Translations under genes and position numbers: made by a program | Part shown: piece by piece, positions 6,130-7,436 of the stretch | Numbering within the stretch: position 1 is the first letter of the stretch | Layout of the letters: the number at the start of each line of letters is the position of its first letter | The notes under the pieces: generated by a model | Seen by the model: only the letters and a program-made list of their open reading frames with translations | Databases searched by the model: none | Told to the model about the DNA's origin: nothing | Source: CAZZIZ01 sp964654535 | GTDB lineage: Bacteria > Bacteroidota > Bacteroidia > Chitinophagales > UBA2359 | DNA length: 7,436 nt | Assembly (NCBI GenBank): GCA_964654535.1 | Contig: CAZZIZ010000167.1 | Coordinates: forward strand, 1 to 7,436 | Reading direction: 5' to 3'

Positions 6130-7436
6130 ATGTCTCTAATTAATTCTATTTCAGGTATACGCGGAACCATCGGTGGCAAGCAAGGCGAAGGTCTTTCTCC
6201 CGACCTCATCGTATCCTTTGCGGCGGCCTATGGCAACTGGATAAAAAACCACTCTGATAAACGCACCGTAGTCATTGGACGCGATGGGCGCATCTCTGGC
6301 CCTATAGTCAGCCAACTGGTTTCCACAACCCTACAAAGTGTGGGTATCAATGTGCTTGACCTCGGATTTTCCACCACCCCAACCGTCGAAATGGCGGTTA
6401 CGATGGAAAATGCAGCTGGAGGCATCATTATCACCGCCAGCCACAATCCAAAGCAATGGAATGCCCTCAAGCTGCTCAACAGCAAGGGCGAGTTCCTGTC
6501 AGCCGACGATGCCCAGCAGCTCAAAGACATAGTTGCCGAAGGCAATATTATGTACGCCGAAGTCGATGACCTCGGCACTTATCAAAAAGGCGAAGGGCAT
6601 ATAGAAAAGCATATTGAAGCCATTCTCGCTTTACCCTTGGTTGACAAAGCAGCTATCGCCGCCAAAAACTACAAAGTGGTAGTCGATGCCATAAACTCTA
6701 CTGGCGCAATGTCTATTCCTCCACTACTCGAAGCGCTAGGTGTAAAAGATGTCAGCGTTTTAAATGCCGATATCAGCGGAGAATTCGCTCACAACCCTGA
6801 GCCAAAAAAAGAACACCTTGGGCAGATATGCGCAGAAATAAAAAACAACAAAGCCGACGTAGGCTTCGTAGTCGATCCCGATGTTGATCGCCTTGCAATG
6901 ATTAGCGAAGACGGAGAAATGTTCGGCGAAGAATATACCCTAGTTGCCGTTGCCGATTATGTCCTACAAAGCAAAAAGGGAAATACCGTTTCCAATTTGT
7001 CCAGTAGTCGCGCGCTGAGAGATGTCACAGAAAAACACGGCGGCAAATATTTCGCTTCTTCTGTTGGCGAGGTAAACGTAGTTGCCGAAATGAAAAAGCA
7101 AAATGCTGTTATCGGCGGCGAAGGCAATGGCGGTATTATTTATGGCGACTTACACTACGGCCGCGATGCGCTTTTAGGCATTGCACTTTTCCTTAGCCAT
7201 TTGGCAAAATCGGGTAAGACCTGTTCCGAACTGCGCGCCAGCTACCCTACCTACTACATGACCAAAAGTAAAATCGACCTAGAAGCAGGTCTCGATCTAG
7301 CGGGTATTCTCGCAAAAATGGAAAGCAAATACGCCGACACGCCCAAACATACCATGGACGGCCTCAAGCTTGAGTTCGAAAACGAGTGGGTGCATATGCG
7401 TAAGTCCAACACCGAGCCGATTATTCGGATTTATAC
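6130..7436 (+). CDS. glmM: Phosphoglucosamine mutase GlmM (3' end outside window)
   Basis: This alpha-D-phosphohexomutase is expected to interconvert glucosamine-6-phosphate and glucosamine-1-phosphate on the way to UDP-GlcNAc for peptidoglycan and lipid A. The visible 435 codons cover nearly the whole protein (usual length about 450-460). Motifs: SISGIRGTIGG (6-16), the phosphoserine loop TASHNP (102-107) with catalytic Ser104, the metal loop DPDVDR (249-254), the sugar-binding loop GGEGNGG (329-335) and the phosphate-binding loop RKSNTEP (424-430), just before the window edge. The last loop reads RKSNTEP where the classical enzyme has RPSGTEP, a variant I associate with Bacteroidota GlmM. 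Phosphomannomutase activity is the main alternative, since the superfamily shares all these loops. The ATG at 6130 begins the family N-terminus directly and has an AAGGA site. It is transcribed divergently from the methyltransferase/helicase unit. Confidence 0.9.
   Translation, partial: MSLINSISGIRGTIGGKQGEGLSPDLIVSFAAAYGNWIKNHSDKRTVVIGRDGRISGPIVSQLVSTTLQSVGINVLDLGFSTTPTVEMAVTMENAAGGIIITASHNPKQWNALKLLNSKGEFLSADDAQQLKDIVAEGNIMYAEVDDLGTYQKGEGHIEKHIEAILALPLVDKAAIAAKNYKVVVDAINSTGAMSIPPLLEALGVKDVSVLNADISGEFAHNPEPKKEHLGQICAEIKNNKADVGFVVDPDVDRLAMISEDGEMFGEEYTLVAVADYVLQSKKGNTVSNLSSSRALRDVTEKHGGKYFASSVGEVNVVAEMKKQNAVIGGEGNGGIIYGDLHYGRDALLGIALFLSHLAKSGKTCSELRASYPTYYMTKSKIDLEAGLDLAGILAKMESKYADTPKHTMDGLKLEFENEWVHMRKSNTEPIIRIY

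Noticed and set aside
6063..6209. 49-residue N-terminal extension of the methyltransferase from an ATG at 6209
   Set aside because: It crosses the divergent intergenic region and overlaps the glmM start in antisense; the family N-terminus begins at the ATG at 6062.
6228..6578. 116-codon open frame on the minus strand inside glmM
   Set aside because: It is fully antisense to a conserved GlmM region including the TASHNP loop and shows no protein-family features.

Overview
The window looks like ordinary housekeeping chromosome from a Bacteroidota bacterium, probably Flavobacteriales or a relative. This is inferred from protein style and was not measured. The main clues are a DEAD-box RNA helicase C-terminus with an Arg/Asp/Gly-rich linker and a DbpA-type RNA-binding domain, a GlmM-type mutase whose phosphate loop reads RKSNTEP, mostly A-rich gene leaders with few Shine-Dalgarno sites, and an intergenic element carrying the AGCCCGACCC and GGGGCACGCCC modules that I recall from many Bacteroidota genomes.

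Layout from left to right: (1) 1-804, plus strand, the 3' part of a DEAD-box RNA helicase gene. (2) 805-1115, no gene, mostly filled by a structured repeat element (about 841-1050) that includes a terminator-like hairpin. (3) 1116-3430, three plus-strand genes in close file: rarA (AAA+ ATPase of replication-fork maintenance), a compact single-domain asparaginase-like protein, and a P-loop kinase-like protein that starts 4 bases after the asparaginase stop. (4) 3437-6062, minus strand, a two-gene unit converging on the kinase gene: a class I SAM-dependent methyltransferase followed, one base later, by an SF1B (IGHMBP2/UPF1-like) helicase that must start at TTG. (5) 6063-6129, a 67-base divergent intergenic region. 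(6) 6130-7436, plus strand, glmM, which runs off the right edge.

Several genes touch nucleic acid maintenance (DEAD-box helicase, RarA, SF1B helicase), and glmM feeds peptidoglycan and LPS precursor synthesis. I see no mobile element, CRISPR array, tRNA or rRNA, and no evidence for a dedicated new multi-gene system. The most interesting non-coding signal is the 841-1050 element, which folds on paper into a branched structure closed by its own ends. The most interesting coding signals are the asparaginase/kinase pair and the TTG-started helicase coupled to a methyltransferase.
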